Notes under the pieces: model-generated
Told to the model about the DNA's origin: nothing
Database searches by the model: none
What the model saw: the letters and a program-made list of their open reading frames with translations, nothing else
Source: Rhodobacteraceae bacterium EL129
GTDB taxonomy: Bacteria > Pseudomonadota > Alphaproteobacteria > Rhodobacterales > Rhodobacteraceae
Reading direction: 5' to 3'
NCBI GenBank assembly: GCA_900313005.1
Contig: ONZJ01000002.1
Location: 1,566,996-1,630,995 of the forward strand
DNA length: 64,000 bases
Program-made: the position numbers and the translations under genes
Shown here: piece by piece, positions 11,120 to 21,378 of the stretch
How the letters are laid out: each line of letters starts with the position of its first letter
How positions within the stretch are numbered: position 1 is the first letter of the stretch

Positions 11120-11890
11120 TCAATCACTCGTTTGCGTCCAGGAGGCAAAATCCACTATCACAGATGCAACTTGCATTGCCTTTTCCGCCAGATCTGGGTT
11201 CGTTTCCGGATCAAAGGCCAGCATTTCAAAACGCTCATACATCCGGCGCGATGTATAAAACTCAAAGGCAGCGGTGTTCCCGCTGCGCTCCCAGAACGCG
11301 GTGATCCAGATCGTTGGACGCCCAAGGCACCAATCCCGATGGAAACGCCGCACAAGCAGCTCATCCGGGAAGGCAGAAACCTGATCAAACAGCTCCTGCA
11401 ATGGCCAGCCGGCAAGGCCAAACATGCACAGAATATCATCCAGATAATCCTCGCCTTGCGACATGCTCCGTTCAAGATAGGCGCGTTGAAACCGGTTCAG
11501 CACCGCCCATTCGGCATCGCTCCAATTCTCTCGCACCCCGGTTTGAAACCGGTTCAGGCTGACTTCGAGCCCCACCATGGCCGGGTCGTCGCCAGCGGCA
11601 AGAACCTCCAGCACACGCGGCAACAAATATCCCCAGGTGCGCTTGGACACGCCGCTCGGATCATAGGCCGCGAAGTACCAATCCTGCAGGTAATGCAGAG
11701 GCAGATCGCGGATCGGAGGGGAGAAGAAGTCCGCCTCGATCTCCCGATCCATACAACACCCAACACAGACCTCGGTGCTGCTGGGCGTATCATAGCAGAA
11801 TACCTGATACGCATCCTCAATGATGCTATAGAACGGATGATCCGGTTCCAGCTTTGCCTTCAGCGGTTTTACTTGCTTTCGCTTGGTCAT
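11120..11890 (-). CDS. Unknown conserved-looking protein with CxGCC motif, downstream of ntrX
   Basis: 256 residues from ATG 11890, the first good start after ntrX ends at 11910; the longer frame overlaps ntrX. No family is recognised. Features are a lysine-rich start, the cysteine cluster VCVGCCMDREIEADFF near residue 43, many aromatics (YLQDWYFAAYDPSG, WGYLLPRVL) and no membrane span or signal peptide. The cysteines might bind a metal but there is no second half-site, so this is only a possibility. It is 20 bases after ntrX and may be read through from the ntr operon. Confidence 0.6.
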   Translation of the reverse strand: MTKRKQVKPLKAKLEPDHPFYSIIEDAYQVFCYDTPSSTEVCVGCCMDREIEADFFSPPIRDLPLHYLQDWYFAAYDPSGVSKRTWGYLLPRVLEVLAAGDDPAMVGLEVSLNRFQTGVRENWSDAEWAVLNRFQRAYLERSMSQGEDYLDDILCMFGLAGWPLQELFDQVSAFPDELLVRRFHRDWCLGRPTIWITAFWERSGNTAAFEFYTSRRMYERFEMLAFDPETNPDLAEKAMQVASVIVDFASWTQTSD

Positions 11891-11909
11891 GACCTGCCAA
11901 GAAAGGCGC

Positions 11910-13319
11910 TCAGTCGGCGTCTTCCGTCTCCAGATGTGCGCCGCGTCCACCGGCCTTGGAGCCCGTCACGACCCCTAGCGATTTCAGCTTGCGGTGCAGG
12001 GCTGAGCGTTCCATGCCGACAAACTCCGCAGTGCGGCTGACATTGCCGCCAAAGCGGTTGATCTGGGACAGAAGGTATTCCCGCTCAAACGCCTCGCGTG
12101 CTTCACGCAACGGCATGGTCGCCACAGCACCCGACAAGACAACGCGTCCCTCTTCGGCACTGTCTGGTTCGGTCTCACCGGGCAGTTCACCGGCTTGGAT
12201 GGGGCCTGTACCGTCGCCCAGGATCAGCACACGTTCGATCACATTGCGCAATTGGCGCACGTTTCCAGGCCAATTCATCGTTTGCAGCAGCGCCTTGGCT
12301 TCATCACTTAAGGTGCGCAGTGGAAGCCCCTGGGTTTTATTGAACAATTCAATAAAGTGGTTGGCCAGAACTGGGATGTCCTCGCGGCGTTCTTCTAGCG
12401 CAGGCACGGGAACCGGGACCACGTTCAGACGGTGGTAGAGCTCGCGGCGGAACCGCTCCGCCGCGATTTCTTCTTCCAAATCGCGATTGGTCGAGGATAT
12501 GACGCGCAAATCGACCTTGACCTTGTCAGTGCCCCCGACGCGGATGAAGGTCTGATCTACCAGTATCCTGAGGATCTTGGACTGTGTACCCAGCGGCATA
12601 TCTGCCACTTCGTCAAAGTAGATCACACCGCCATTAGCCTCGTCCAGCAGGCCGGGTTCGATCCCACGTTCGCCGTTTTCGCGGCCAAACAGAACCTCTT
12701 CCATCCGGTCCGGTTCGATCGAGGCGCAGCCCACCACAACAAAGGGACCCGAGGCCCGGTTTGAATTGGCGTGGATATACCGTGCGGCCAATTCCTTGCC
12801 TGCACCCGCCGGACCAGACAGCATCACGCGGCCGTTTGACTTGGTCACCTTTTCCAGCTGGCTGAGCAGCGTTTTCAAGGCGGAGCTTTCGCCAAGGATT
12901 TCGGCAGGTTCCACTTCGCGCTGCTTGAGGGCAATGTTTTCGCGACGCAGATGTGCAGTTTCCATGCCACGGCGAATGACCACCAGCAACTGATCGATAT
13001 TAAAGGGTTTTTCGATGAAGTCGTAGGCGCCTTGCTTGATGGCGGCGACTGCGATTTCAATGTTCCCGTGGCCCGAGATGATCACCACTGGCACTTCCGG
13101 GTAGTCGCTTTTGACAGCCTTGAGGATATCAATGCCGTCCATCTGACTGTCCTTCAGCCAGATATCGAGGATCAGCAGCGCCGGGCGCTCTTCTGCAATC
13201 GCGGCCATGCAATCATCCGAGTTGCCGGCCCGCCTTGTGCTGTAGCCTTCGTCTTCCAGAATGTCCGCGATCAACTCGCGAATATCGCGTTCGTCATCGA
13301 CAATTAATATATCGCCCAT
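11910..13319 (-). CDS. ntrX: Nitrogen regulation response regulator NtrX
   Basis: 469 residues: receiver domain (phospho-acceptor Asp52, LDIWLKD; Lys104), AAA+ domain (Walker A GPAGAGKE at 169-176, Walker B VIYFDE at about 232-237) and a Fis-type DNA-binding end (GGNVSRTAEFVGMERSALHRKLK). The sigma-54 contact loop GAFTGA is absent: the region between the Walkers reads LFGRENGERGIEPGL. This agrees with alphaproteobacterial NtrX proteins that act without sigma-54. It is the partner of NtrY, encoded 7 bases upstream. Confidence 0.95.
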   Translation of the reverse strand: MGDILIVDDERDIRELIADILEDEGYSTRRAGNSDDCMAAIAEERPALLILDIWLKDSQMDGIDILKAVKSDYPEVPVVIISGHGNIEIAVAAIKQGAYDFIEKPFNIDQLLVVIRRGMETAHLRRENIALKQREVEPAEILGESSALKTLLSQLEKVTKSNGRVMLSGPAGAGKELAARYIHANSNRASGPFVVVGCASIEPDRMEEVLFGRENGERGIEPGLLDEANGGVIYFDEVADMPLGTQSKILRILVDQTFIRVGGTDKVKVDLRVISSTNRDLEEEIAAERFRRELYHRLNVVPVPVPALEERREDIPVLANHFIELFNKTQGLPLRTLSDEAKALLQTMNWPGNVRQLRNVIERVLILGDGTGPIQAGELPGETEPDSAEEGRVVLSGAVATMPLREAREAFEREYLLSQINRFGGNVSRTAEFVGMERSALHRKLKSLGVVTGSKAGGRGAHLETEDAD

Positions 13320-13326
13320 ACTGTCC

Positions 13327-15597
13327 TCACACTGCCTGTTTTACTGTGTCCAAATCCGCTGTGATCAGCGGCAATTTAATCACGGCCATCGCCCCGACGC
13401 GCGCCCCTTTGGAAAAGGGTGACGCATCTTCGAGCACCAATGTGCCGCCGTGTTCTTCGATAATCTTTTTCACAATGGGCAGGCCTAATCCGGTGCCCTT
13501 ATCGCGCGTCGTCACATAGGGTTCAAAAAGCCGCGACCGGTCCTGTGGCAGGCCGATGCCATTGTCGGCAATGCGGATCACCGCTTCGGCGCCTTCCACG
13601 GCCGAGCTGACCCGGATCGTGGGTGTGTATCCTACAACCAAGCCGCCTTTTTCAATATAACTTTCAATTGCTTCTCCGGCGTTCTTGATCAAATTTGTCA
13701 GGGCTTGGTTGATCATCGTGGCATCCACATCCGTGGCCAGGTCATCGCTGGTGAAATCCGTTTCAAACACCACATCGGGTTGGCCACTGTCTTGCAGTAA
13801 CGTGGCCTCGCGCAGCAGCTTGGAGAGGCTTTCCTCTTTGGTTACTGGTTCGGGCATCCGGGCGAATTTTGAGAACTCATCGACGATACGACGTAGATCA
13901 TTGGTTTGGCGCACAACCACATCTGTCAGCTGTTCCAGCTCGGCTGCCGGGGCCTCGTCCAGCTGCTTGCCAAATTTGCGCTTGATACGCTCGGCCGAAA
14001 GTTGAATGGGCGTCAGGGGGTTCTTGATCTCATGGGCAATGCGCCTTGCGACATCACCCCAGGCGGCCATGCGCTGAGCAGACACCAAATCGGTCACGTC
14101 ATCAAAGGCCACAACATAGCCTTCGCGTTTGCCATCTTCGCTGTACCGGGTGGACATGCGAACCAGCAAGTTTTCCTGCCGGGTGCTGCGCGTGACCTTG
14201 ATTTCTTCCTGCACAAACCCCGACGCCGTGCGTTTTAGCCGGTCAAAAAGGTCCGAGAATTCCGGCACCGCAACCTTGAGGTTCAACGATTGTTGATCCT
14301 CGTGCCAATCCAGCAATCGTTCGGCGGCGCGGTTAACGAAAGTAACGCGGCCCTTGGGATCCATCCCCACCACTCCCGAGGACACCGACCCAAGCACGCT
14401 GTCAAACAACCGACGTCGGCGTTCAATCTGCTGGGTGTTGGTCAAAAGCGTATCGCGCTGGCCTTTCAACTGGTGGGTCATCTGGTTGAAGTAGGTCGAG
14501 AGCATCGCAATCTCGTCGTCGCCCTCTTCTTCGCGCACGCGCACGTCCAAATCGCCTTCGCCCACACGCTGCGCCGCCGATGTCAGGCGTCCCACAGGCC
14601 GCGACAGCCGTTCGGCAAACCACATGCCTAGCCAGACCGCAGCCAGGATCAGAATGACGGCAAAGCCCAGATAGAGCAGGCCAAATTCAAACAGTACCCT
14701 GCCCCGCTCGCTTTCGCGTTGTTGATAGAAGCGCGCTGTTTCCTGCGTGTCGTCGAGCAGACTGAGAATGTCACCGTCCACGTTCCGGCTGACATAGAGA
14801 TAGCGATCGGTGATCGCCTCCAAGGGCAGCAGCGCACGAAACTCGTTGTTGTCCCAATCGCGGATGACCAGCACCCCTTCTTCGCTGGCTGTTTTCAGCT
14901 GTGCGGGGGTCGGTTCTTCGTAATCGAAAAGGTAAGAGCGTTCGCCCCGGGCCCGGATTTCGCCCGTGCCGTCGATAACATAGGCCTCGCGAAGGCCGCG
15001 TTGGATTTCGCGTTGTCCGCGCGACAGCACCTGTCGAATATCGCCGTCGTCGATGAACACGGCAGCGCGTTTGGTGGCGTTGATGACCGAAGCCAGAACC
15101 CGCGCATCGGCCACAAGGTCGCGGCGATGTTCGTCTTCATAGGCCTGGGCGGCGGCGACGGAATTGTCGACCACTCGGCCGACGCGGTCTGAAAACCACG
15201 CCTCAAGCCCCATGTTCACGGTGAAGGTCGCAAAGATGGCGACGGTGATGGTTGGGGCCAGTGCCATGATGGCAAAGACGCCGGTCAATCGCAGGTGCAA
15301 CCGCGATCCGGCGGAATGTTTGCGTCGCGCGGTGATCATCTGCACCACACGTTGCAAGACAAGCGCGGCGACGATGATCACATAGATCAGATCGGCCAGC
15401 AAAACGATGCGCAGGATGTTGGACGATGTGCCCTGGTCCAGAGGACCCATGACAAGATAGGTGACCAGCGCCAGCACCGGACCCAAAACGACCAAACCAA
15501 AGGTCGCAACATTCTGCAGTTTGCGCAGCCGTCTGAGACGGCTGATGCTGTCCCAGGTCATTTTGCGTGTCCGTGTTGCCACGCGATGTGCCCCCAT
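13327..15597 (-). CDS. ntrY: Nitrogen regulation sensor kinase NtrY
   Basis: 756 residues. Three N-terminal membrane helices, a large periplasmic sensor, a fourth helix, HAMP (ERLSRPVGRLTSAAQRVGEG), PAS (VSSGVVGMDPKGRVTFVNRA), HisKA with the H-box [12 protein letters not shown], and HATPase (NLIKNAGEAIE, GIGLP, GTGLGLPIVKKI). It phosphorylates NtrX in response to nitrogen and redox state in related bacteria. A start 36 bases further in (MTWDSISRL) is possible; neither has a strong ribosome site. It sits between ntrC and ntrX in one leftward operon. Confidence 0.94.
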   Translation of the reverse strand: MGAHRVATRTRKMTWDSISRLRRLRKLQNVATFGLVVLGPVLALVTYLVMGPLDQGTSSNILRIVLLADLIYVIIVAALVLQRVVQMITARRKHSAGSRLHLRLTGVFAIMALAPTITVAIFATFTVNMGLEAWFSDRVGRVVDNSVAAAQAYEDEHRRDLVADARVLASVINATKRAAVFIDDGDIRQVLSRGQREIQRGLREAYVIDGTGEIRARGERSYLFDYEEPTPAQLKTASEEGVLVIRDWDNNEFRALLPLEAITDRYLYVSRNVDGDILSLLDDTQETARFYQQRESERGRVLFEFGLLYLGFAVILILAAVWLGMWFAERLSRPVGRLTSAAQRVGEGDLDVRVREEEGDDEIAMLSTYFNQMTHQLKGQRDTLLTNTQQIERRRRLFDSVLGSVSSGVVGMDPKGRVTFVNRAAERLLDWHEDQQSLNLKVAVPEFSDLFDRLKRTASGFVQEEIKVTRSTRQENLLVRMSTRYSEDGKREGYVVAFDDVTDLVSAQRMAAWGDVARRIAHEIKNPLTPIQLSAERIKRKFGKQLDEAPAAELEQLTDVVVRQTNDLRRIVDEFSKFARMPEPVTKEESLSKLLREATLLQDSGQPDVVFETDFTSDDLATDVDATMINQALTNLIKNAGEAIESYIEKGGLVVGYTPTIRVSSAVEGAEAVIRIADNGIGLPQDRSRLFEPYVTTRDKGTGLGLPIVKKIIEEHGGTLVLEDASPFSKGARVGAMAVIKLPLITADLDTVKQAV

Positions 15598-15682
15598 CTT
15601 TCGTGTGACACATCGGTGTCACACCCAGATTTAGTGGCGCTGTCGTGCAGTCATGTATTCGCGCCACATGTCTGTTGCACTT

Positions 15683-17047
15683 TTACATCAATTTGCGACG
15701 GCGTGTCACGCGAATATCCAGCTCGGTGATCTTCTTGCGCAAAGTATTGCGATTGATTCCCAGAAGATCGGCGCATTTGGCCTGATTTCCACCCGTCGCA
15801 TCCAGAGAAATCTCGATCAGCGGGACCTCAATTTCACGCAGGATTCGCTGGTAGAGCCCTGACGGCGGGAGAATCGCCCCATGCATGTCAAAGTAGCGCT
15901 GGATGTGCCCCGCGACGGATGCCGAAAGACTGTCGGAGCGCCCGCCCGCCTGAACGGCACTGAACGCCGGCTGCACGCTGAGGGCATCCATCACATCCTT
16001 TTCGGCGATCTCGGCGCTTTGGGCGATCAGCCCCAATTGCAGCACAACGTTTTCCAGCTGACGCACGTTTCCAGGCCAGCTGTAGCGCCGCAGGACCTCC
16101 ACTGCGGCATCGGTGAAATGGTGTGGGGTTTGACCGGCCTGCTCGGCCTGATGCAGGAAATGCGTGGCCAGCAACCCAATATCATCACTGCGATCCTGCA
16201 ATGGTGGGACATCCAGAACAGCGCCGTACAAACGATAATACAGATCTTCGCGCAGCCCGTCCGGCCCGATGCTTTGCCCCGGGGCAACCGTGCGTGTGGC
16301 CAGAAAACGAGGCGCGTTTTCTGCGATCGTGTCTATCATGCGCACGATGCGCGCCTGACTTTCGCTGTCGAAATCGTTGATGTCGTCCAGCAGCACAGTG
16401 CCGCCACGGGCGCGCGACATGATGCGCGTCATTGCATCGGCATCGCCTAAATCTCCGGGCACCACTGTGATTAGTGGCAAAGCGCGACGGTCGGACAGGG
16501 AATGAATGGATTGCGCAATCAGCGTTTTGCCTGACCCTGAAGGGCCGCAAATCATCACCGACAAATCGGAATTCATCACACGCGCCAACATGCGATAGAG
16601 CGCTTGCATCGCGGCAGTGCGGCCGACCAGAGGCAAATCTTCTGGGCGCTCGGACTTGGCGGAGGTGTCGCCACCTTTGCGGGTGTTGTTTTGCAGGGCC
16701 CGCGCCGTGCGCTTCATGATTTCGGGCAGATCAAACGGTTTGGGCAAATAGTCAAAAGCCGCGGCTTCTTCGGCCTTGATCGCGGTCATGATCGTATTTT
16801 GCGCAGAGATCACGATAACGGGCAGCCCAGGCCGATCCACTGCGATCTTGGGCAGCATTTCCAATCCATTGCCATCAGGCATGACCACATCGGTGATCAC
16901 TGCGTCGCCTTTGCCCTCGGCCACCCATCGCATGAGCGTGGTCAGACTAGAGGTCGCATGGACCCGGCACCCGGCCCGCGTGAGGGCTTGGGTCAGGACT
17001 GTGCGTATGGTGCGATCATCATCGGCTATCAGGACAGTGCCATCCAT
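15683..17047 (-). CDS. ntrC: Nitrogen regulator NtrC, variant without GAFTGA
   Basis: 454 residues from ATG 17047, which overlaps the ntrB stop by one base. Receiver (Asp53, Lys103 in LPKPF), AAA+ domain with Walker A GPSGSGKT (168-175) and a Walker B-like VLLDDI, and a Fis HTH ([22 protein letters not shown]). About 20 residues between the Walkers, including GAFTGA, are missing. The well-studied Rhodobacter capsulatus NtrC has the same loss and activates the housekeeping sigma-70 polymerase, so the same is inferred here. It switches on nitrogen-scavenging genes. Confidence 0.95.
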   Translation of the reverse strand: MDGTVLIADDDRTIRTVLTQALTRAGCRVHATSSLTTLMRWVAEGKGDAVITDVVMPDGNGLEMLPKIAVDRPGLPVIVISAQNTIMTAIKAEEAAAFDYLPKPFDLPEIMKRTARALQNNTRKGGDTSAKSERPEDLPLVGRTAAMQALYRMLARVMNSDLSVMICGPSGSGKTLIAQSIHSLSDRRALPLITVVPGDLGDADAMTRIMSRARGGTVLLDDINDFDSESQARIVRMIDTIAENAPRFLATRTVAPGQSIGPDGLREDLYYRLYGAVLDVPPLQDRSDDIGLLATHFLHQAEQAGQTPHHFTDAAVEVLRRYSWPGNVRQLENVVLQLGLIAQSAEIAEKDVMDALSVQPAFSAVQAGGRSDSLSASVAGHIQRYFDMHGAILPPSGLYQRILREIEVPLIEISLDATGGNQAKCADLLGINRNTLRKKITELDIRVTRRRKLM

Positions 17048-18138
17048 CAGGTGGTCTCCTTCGAAGGGGGAAGCGTCGCGCGCGGCAGGGACAGTTTCAC
17101 AACAGTGCGTCCGGGGACGGAGTTTAGCTGGATCCAACCGCCGTGGTCGGACATGATCTTGGCGGCCAGAGCCAATCCCAGACCGGTGCCGTTTTCGCGG
17201 CCCGAGACAAAGGGTTCAAACACATCTGCCTGAATGTCGGGTGGCAGTCCGGGGCCATCATCACTGATTTCGATATGAAGTGGCAGCGCCTGCCCCTGTC
17301 CATCGTCCTGCCGGATGCGCATGGATTGTTCAAAATAGCTGCGCAGCTGAATGGTGCCGCCTGTGGGCGAGGCCTCAGCCGCGTTTTTGAGAAGGTTGAG
17401 CACCACCTGCACCAGCTGGTCCGCATCCGCCAGTGCCAACGGCAGGGACGGGTCGTAACGCTCTTCGATGTGCATATGGGCCGCAAACCCAAGGCTGGCA
17501 GATTTTCTGGCCCGGTCCAGAACGTCGTGCAGGTTGACTGGTGCCAGTTGAGGCGCCGTGACATTGCCGAAATGTTCAACCTGGTCCAGCAGCGCTACGA
17601 TCCGGCGGCATTCACTGACGATCAGGTCTGTCAGTTCCAGGTCATCCCCTTCCATCGACATGGCCATCAACTGTGCTGCCCCTGTGATGCCCGCCAAGGG
17701 ATTCTTGATCTCATGCGCAAGCATTTCGGCCATGCCGATTGCCGTTTTCGCCGCCCGTTTGACCGATTGCCCCTGGCTGACCTGTCCGGCCAGTTCGTTG
17801 GGCGATATCTGCAGGATCATTTGCCCCGCCTCACGGTCTGGCCCAGAGACCAGAGGTGCGATGTGCAAATCACACGACACGGGTGGCGCGTTGCCTGTAC
17901 TGATATCGACATCCTTAACAAACAAGGGGGCATTGTGCTGCCGAGCCCGTTCAAACGCATCTTCCATAGGTGCGGCGACGGACAGACGGTCCCAGACGGG
18001 ACGGCCGGTCGCGGCCTTGGTGGAGGCCATCAGGAATTGCTCGGCCGCCGGGTTCATATGGACAATGGCGTCATCGGCATCCACGATCAACACCGGGGTC
18101 GGCAAAGAGGTCCAGACCATGTCGAATTGCTCGCTCAT
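17047..18138 (-). CDS. ntrB: Nitrogen sensor kinase NtrB
   Basis: 363 residues, soluble. PAS domain ([20 protein letters not shown]), HisKA H-box [16 protein letters not shown], and HATPase ([32 protein letters not shown]). It phosphorylates or dephosphorylates NtrC under control of the PII protein. Its ATG overlaps the dusB stop by four bases (ATGA), matching the nifR3-ntrB-ntrC order of Rhodobacter. Confidence 0.95.
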   Translation of the reverse strand: MSEQFDMVWTSLPTPVLIVDADDAIVHMNPAAEQFLMASTKAATGRPVWDRLSVAAPMEDAFERARQHNAPLFVKDVDISTGNAPPVSCDLHIAPLVSGPDREAGQMILQISPNELAGQVSQGQSVKRAAKTAIGMAEMLAHEIKNPLAGITGAAQLMAMSMEGDDLELTDLIVSECRRIVALLDQVEHFGNVTAPQLAPVNLHDVLDRARKSASLGFAAHMHIEERYDPSLPLALADADQLVQVVLNLLKNAAEASPTGGTIQLRSYFEQSMRIRQDDGQGQALPLHIEISDDGPGLPPDIQADVFEPFVSGRENGTGLGLALAAKIMSDHGGWIQLNSVPGRTVVKLSLPRATLPPSKETT

Positions 18139-19130
18139 GCGGCTTGCCGTCCTGGTTGGGTCATCGCGAGGGGGATCAAACGCTGGACCTCACAGGACTG
18201 TTTGTTTGTTAGAATTTCGCGGCGCAGTGCGGGATCTGTGCCTGCATGATCCATGTACCAACCCAGATGCTTGCGTGCGACGCGGCTTCCCAGATCGTTT
18301 CCATAGAACGACAGCATGTCCTCGTAGTGGTGGCCTACAAGGTTGGCCAACGCGGGCCCGCTGGGAATGTCAGGGGCCGCTGTTTCATAGAGATCATGCG
18401 CCACCTGTGCCAGTTGCCAGGGTCTGCCCTGCGCGCCACGACCAATCATCACCCCATCAGCACCTGACTGCTGTAAGGCTGTACGGGCCGTGGTGCTGTC
18501 GGTGATATCGCCATTGGCAATAACGGGGATGGTGACTGCGGCTTTGACTGCGCCGATGGCGCGCCAGTTCGCGTGGCCTTTGTAAAACTGACACCGGGTG
18601 CGGCCATGAATGGTGATCATCCGAATGCCTGCCTGCTCCGCGCGGAGTGCCAACTCGGGTGCGTTGTGGTTCGTATCGTCCCATCCCAGTCGGGTTTTGA
18701 GGGTGACGGGCAGTTGTACCGCCTCCACCACGGCCTCGATCAAGGTCAACGCGTGATCAAGGTCTTTCAACAGCGCCGAGCCACAGGCCCCCGCCCCGCT
18801 GGCGCTGGTGACTTTCTTGGCGGGGCATCCCATGTTGATGTCAATCAGCTTTGCTCCGTTTGCTTCGATCATGCGCGCGGCTTCTGCCAACCAATGCGCC
18901 TCGCGGCCGGCCAGTTGCACGGCGGTATTCTCAACGCCCAGGCCAAGCTCGGCTTTTTCGTGCACGCCGGGTTTTGCGTTCAGCATATCTTGCGATGCGA
19001 TCATTTCGCTGACCACAAGACCCGCGCCAAAACGCGAGACAAGACTGCGAAACGGCAGATCCGTGATTCCGGCCAGGGGGGCCAGAAAGACCGGGGGTGA
19101 GATCAGTGGATCCGGAAGGGGAATCTGCAA
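18135..19130 (-). CDS. dusB: tRNA-dihydrouridine synthase DusB (NifR3)
   Basis: 331 residues from a TTG at 19130 that has AAGGA 8 bases upstream; another TTG at 19178 would add 16 residues. FMN barrel motifs APLAGITDLPFR, VSEMIASQDML, MGCPAKKV (catalytic Cys in MGCPAK), IHGRTRCQFYKG, NGDITD and GRGAQGRPW are all present. It reduces specific uridines in the tRNA D-loop with NADPH. It heads the ntr operon, as nifR3 does in Rhodobacter. Confidence 0.95.
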   Translation of the reverse strand: MQIPLPDPLISPPVFLAPLAGITDLPFRSLVSRFGAGLVVSEMIASQDMLNAKPGVHEKAELGLGVENTAVQLAGREAHWLAEAARMIEANGAKLIDINMGCPAKKVTSASGAGACGSALLKDLDHALTLIEAVVEAVQLPVTLKTRLGWDDTNHNAPELALRAEQAGIRMITIHGRTRCQFYKGHANWRAIGAVKAAVTIPVIANGDITDSTTARTALQQSGADGVMIGRGAQGRPWQLAQVAHDLYETAAPDIPSGPALANLVGHHYEDMLSFYGNDLGSRVARKHLGWYMDHAGTDPALRREILTNKQSCEVQRLIPLAMTQPGRQAA

Positions 19131-19287
19131 GTGCTTAATCCTTAGGCGTTTCTTTGCATCTACGGAGATGTGGGGCAAACCTCAACAAAAGCAAGAAAAA
19201 GTAGTAATGGAATTAGAAAGAATGCCTAATAATTGTGCAACAAGCTCAGCCATTGCGCTTTGACGGGTTGCGCCTTATCCAACTTTC

Positions 19288-20418
19288 ATGAGCATCGCAG
19301 CAATCATCGTCGCCGCAGGGCGTGGGACCCGTGCGGGCGGGGATCAGCCCAAGCAATGGCAAGCCCTTGCGGGCAAACGTGTCATCGACTGGACCGTTGA
19401 CGCCTTTGTGGCGGTCAGCGAGATTGATTGTATCGTCCTCGTGCTGCACCCCGATGATATGGAGCGCTTTCCGGCGCGTGGAAAAATCGAGCTGGCCGTA
19501 GGTGGTGACACACGGGCGCAATCGGTGCGCAACGGGTTGGAGGCTCTAGACGACCGCGGGGTGAGCAAGGTTCTGATCCATGATGTTGCGCGCGCCTGTA
19601 TAGATGCATCAACAATATCAACCATCCTAATGTCATTAAACGATAATAAGGCTTCGGCACCGGCTCTTGCGGTCACCGATGCGCTTTGGACCGGGGCAGA
19701 TGGTCTGGTCAGTGGAACCCAGGATCGCAACGGGCTTTACCGAGCGCAAACTCCGCAGGGCTTTGACTTTGAGGCGATCCTAGCGGCACACCGTTCATTT
19801 GAGGGCGATCCGGCGGATGATGTTGAAGTAGCCCGTGCTGCAGGGCTGGACGTTGCAATTCTGCCGGGCACAGAAAACAATCTGAAGATTACTTCGCCGG
19901 GGGACTTTGCCCGCGCTGAAAACATACTGCGAGGTCAGATGGATATTAGAACCGGATCGGGCTATGACGTGCATCGTTTTGGCGAGGGCGATCATGTGGT
20001 GCTTTGTGGCGTACGCATTCCGTTTGATCGGGGCTTGCAGGGCCATTCCGATGCGGACGTTGGCATGCATGCCTTGACCGACGCCATTTACGGCGCATTG
20101 GCCGAAGGTGACATCGGGCAACATTTCCCTCCAACAGACCCTGAATGGAAAGGCGCGGAAAGCCACATTTTCTTGCATCACGCCGCAAAAATGGCTGCGG
20201 ACAAAGGTTATGACATTAGCAATGTCGATGTGACGCTGATCTGCGAGTTCCCCAAGATTGGACCGCACGCCCTGCCCATGCGCGCAGCATTGGCTGAAAT
20301 TATCGACCTGGACACAGATCGCGTGTCGGTCAAGGCCACCACATCCGAACGTCTGGGCTTTACCGGACGTGGTGAGGGGATCGCGGCCATGGCCACAGCC
20401 ACGCTGGTGCGCCCATGA
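19288..20418 (+). CDS. ispDF: Bifunctional IspD-IspF of the MEP isoprenoid pathway
   Basis: 376 residues joining two enzymes. Residues 1-215 are IspD (CDP-methylerythritol synthesis; [16 protein letters not shown] nucleotide site, HDVARACID). Residues 218-376 are IspF (cyclodiphosphate synthesis; [27 protein letters not shown] metal ligands, [20 protein letters not shown]). The fusion is common in alphaproteobacteria although IspE, which acts between them, is separate. Its stop overlaps the pgpA start by four bases. Confidence 0.97.
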   Translation: MSIAAIIVAAGRGTRAGGDQPKQWQALAGKRVIDWTVDAFVAVSEIDCIVLVLHPDDMERFPARGKIELAVGGDTRAQSVRNGLEALDDRGVSKVLIHDVARACIDASTISTILMSLNDNKASAPALAVTDALWTGADGLVSGTQDRNGLYRAQTPQGFDFEAILAAHRSFEGDPADDVEVARAAGLDVAILPGTENNLKITSPGDFARAENILRGQMDIRTGSGYDVHRFGEGDHVVLCGVRIPFDRGLQGHSDADVGMHALTDAIYGALAEGDIGQHFPPTDPEWKGAESHIFLHHAAKMAADKGYDISNVDVTLICEFPKIGPHALPMRAALAEIIDLDTDRVSVKATTSERLGFTGRGEGIAAMATATLVRP

Positions 20419-20903
20419 GAGTGTCGGCCCTGATTGCAACGGTTTTCTATGCAGGCCACCTGCGTCCGGCCCCAGGCACCTGGGGGTCGTTGGCCGCCCT
20501 GCCCCTGGCCTGGCTTGTCGCCGAAAGGGCGGGGTTTCTTGGCCTTCTGTTCGTTGGCGCAATCTGTTTTTTCGCAGGCGTCTGGGCCACTGACGAGGAA
20601 ACCAAAGGCAAAGACAATCATGATCCATCTGAGATTGTAATTGACGAATTGGTCGGTCAATGGATCGCCCTGTTGCCCGTCATTTACGGGGCCAACATGA
20701 TGCAGGTCGAGACCTTGGCGCTTTGGCCGGGCTGGATCACCGCTTTCGTGTTGTTCCGGTTTTTTGACATCACCAAGTTTGGCCCAATTGGCTGGGCCGA
20801 TCGGCGCAATGATCCACTGGGGGTGATGTTGGATGACGTCATCGCCGGCGTGTTTGCGGCCATCGGCGTGCTTTGTCTTGCGGCTTTGTCTCATGGGATC
20901 TGA
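20415..20903 (+). CDS. pgpA: Phosphatidylglycerophosphatase A
   Basis: 162 residues with the PgpA signatures [29 protein letters not shown] (metal and phosphate ligands), [15 protein letters not shown] and [11 protein letters not shown], and three or four membrane helices. It removes phosphate from phosphatidylglycerophosphate to give phosphatidylglycerol in the inner membrane. It overlaps ispDF by 4 bases and the next gene by 11, so the three form an operon. Confidence 0.94.
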   Translation: MRVSALIATVFYAGHLRPAPGTWGSLAALPLAWLVAERAGFLGLLFVGAICFFAGVWATDEETKGKDNHDPSEIVIDELVGQWIALLPVIYGANMMQVETLALWPGWITAFVLFRFFDITKFGPIGWADRRNDPLGVMLDDVIAGVFAAIGVLCLAALSHGI

Positions 20904-21378
20904 CCTGATCACCCCGGCCGCCCTATTGGACAAGGCGCGCGCTAAGGAAGTGCGGATTGCCACGGCCGAAAGCTGCACGGGCGGTTTGGTTGCCGCGGCA
21001 CTGACGGCGATCCCTGGATCCTCTGACGTTGTGGAGTGCGGCTTTGTGACCTACTCCAACGCGGCCAAGCAAAAGATTCTGGGGGTGACGGCCGCAACGC
21101 TTGAGGCCTATGGCGCTGTGTCAGAGCTGGTGGCCTCTCAGATGGCCTCTGGTGCAGTGGCGCGGTCTGATGCGGAGTTGGCGATTTCGATTACAGGTAT
21201 TGCGGGGCCCGGCGGATCTGAACACAAACCCGAAGGGCGTGTGTGTTTTGCGGTGGCGGATCGCTCCGGGATTGTTGCTTGTGACACTGTCGAGTTCGGC
21301 CCCCTTGGCCGAGCGGAAGTCCGCAGCGCCAGTGTGCAGCACGCGCTTGATATGATGGCCCGCGCGTTAGACCAGTAG
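20893..21378 (+). CDS. pncC: NMN amidohydrolase PncC (CinA C-terminal domain protein)
   Basis: 161 residues from ATG 20893, inside the end of pgpA. It is a stand-alone CinA C-terminal domain with IATAESCTGGLVAAAL, VTYSNAAKQKILGV and ITGIAGPGG; full CinA has an extra molybdopterin-binding-like N-terminal domain that is missing here. PncC deamidates nicotinamide mononucleotide in pyridine nucleotide recycling. It is convergent with the MmgE/PrpD gene; the ends overlap by 12 bases. Confidence 0.9.
   Translation: MGSDLITPAALLDKARAKEVRIATAESCTGGLVAAALTAIPGSSDVVECGFVTYSNAAKQKILGVTAATLEAYGAVSELVASQMASGAVARSDAELAISITGIAGPGGSEHKPEGRVCFAVADRSGIVACDTVEFGPLGRAEVRSASVQHALDMMARALDQ

Noticed and set aside
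11132-12040. Plus-strand frame of 302 codons opposite the CxGCC protein
   Set aside because: No ribosome site, Arg/His/Pro-rich shadow composition.
17143-18249. Plus-strand open frame of 368 codons opposite ntrB
   Set aside because: It is the shadow of ntrB/ntrC coding DNA, with no family pattern; the minus-strand protein has all kinase motifs.
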